A stretch of DNA of 30,688 nucleotides, from positions 14,440-45,127 of the forward strand of contig CAJUAP010000029.1 in the NCBI GenBank assembly GCA_910584435.1, read 5' to 3'. The notes under the pieces are model-generated. The model worked only from the letters and a program-made list of their open reading frames with translations. It did not search any database and was not told the origin of the DNA. This document shows, piece after piece, positions 30,559 to 30,688 of this stretch (position 1 is its first letter; the number at the start of each line of letters is the position of its first letter). Source of the DNA: an uncultured Acetatifactor sp. (GTDB lineage: Bacteria > Bacillota > Clostridia > Lachnospirales > Lachnospiraceae). The position numbers were made by a program, and so were the translations under genes.

Positions 30559-30688
30559 TTCCAGTTCCGCATCCGCCCTTCCGGTTGGATGCTGTTTTTT
30601 TATTCCAGTTCCGCATCCGCCCTTCCGGTTGGATGCTGTTTTTTTATTCCAGTTCCGCATCCGCCCTTCCGGTTGGATGCTGTTTTTT
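30559..30688 (+). repeat. Three tandem 44-bp terminator-like units
   Basis: Units start at 30559, 30603 and 30647; the last is cut by the window end. Each has TTCCAGTTCC, then GCATCC and GGATGC arms with a short loop that can extend the stem, then TGTTTTTTT. On the plus strand each has the form of an intrinsic terminator. On the minus strand they lie in the upstream region of the FliK-like gene. The units are identical, so expansion is recent. Confidence 0.85.

Noticed and set aside
30559..30688. CRISPR-like array
   Set aside because: The 44-bp units are identical head-to-tail with no unique spacers; each is a hairpin plus T-tract.

Overview
The window looks like a chromosomal segment of a spore-forming, low-to-mid GC member of the Clostridia, most likely Lachnospiraceae. 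The evidence is spoIVA, a long-form prs, a DUF512 (PDZ/radical-SAM) gene followed by der-plsY-gpsA, FliK-like and FlhB-like genes without other flagellar genes, strong AGGAGG ribosome binding sites, and GTG/TTG starts at some genes. Nearly everything is on the minus strand; only metF and prs are on the plus strand.

Layout by region. 1-315: repeat-rich, no gene. 316-4659: GtrII-type membrane glycosyltransferase, then a nucleoside-salvage operon (punA, cdd, MtaD-like deaminase). 4660-9534: spoIVA, tyrS and a secreted CHAP-like protein with a proline-rich linker. 9615-15754: a CoxE-like VWA protein and a MoxR AAA ATPase, normally neighbours, separated by a 4-kb restriction-modification cassette (two C5-cytosine methyltransferases, a DUF3883-type nuclease candidate and a Vsr repair nuclease). 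15797-16902: monocistronic metF with promoter and terminator. 16925-21646: DUF512 protein, der, plsY, gpsA (GTPase plus phospholipid entry steps). 21661-23210: repeat-rich leader and prs. 23203-27530: pgeF, response regulator and large sensor kinase. 27606-30510: FliK-like gene, FlhB-C-like gene and yraN.

The unusual content is in the repeats. (1) An 18-nt coding repeat (peptide MEEEHS) occurs in frame in three unrelated housekeeping genes: four tandem copies in the DUF512 gene, about two in tyrS, one in metF. (2) A family of plus-strand hairpin/T-tract elements has conserved edges (TTCCAGTTCCG ... TGTTTT) but different, self-complementary stems; it occurs at both window ends and upstream of prs. 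(3) Tiny GTTAC...GTAAC palindromes, two of them flanked by perfect 8-bp direct repeats, look like miniature mobile elements. (4) A perfect 13-bp inverted repeat buries the spoIVA ribosome binding site, and a sigma-E-like promoter lies within it, so that only read-through RNA should be able to form the hairpin.

No tRNA, rRNA, CRISPR array, phage gene or transposase was recognised. Starts were chosen from visible Shine-Dalgarno sequences, so several genes are shorter than their longest open frame.
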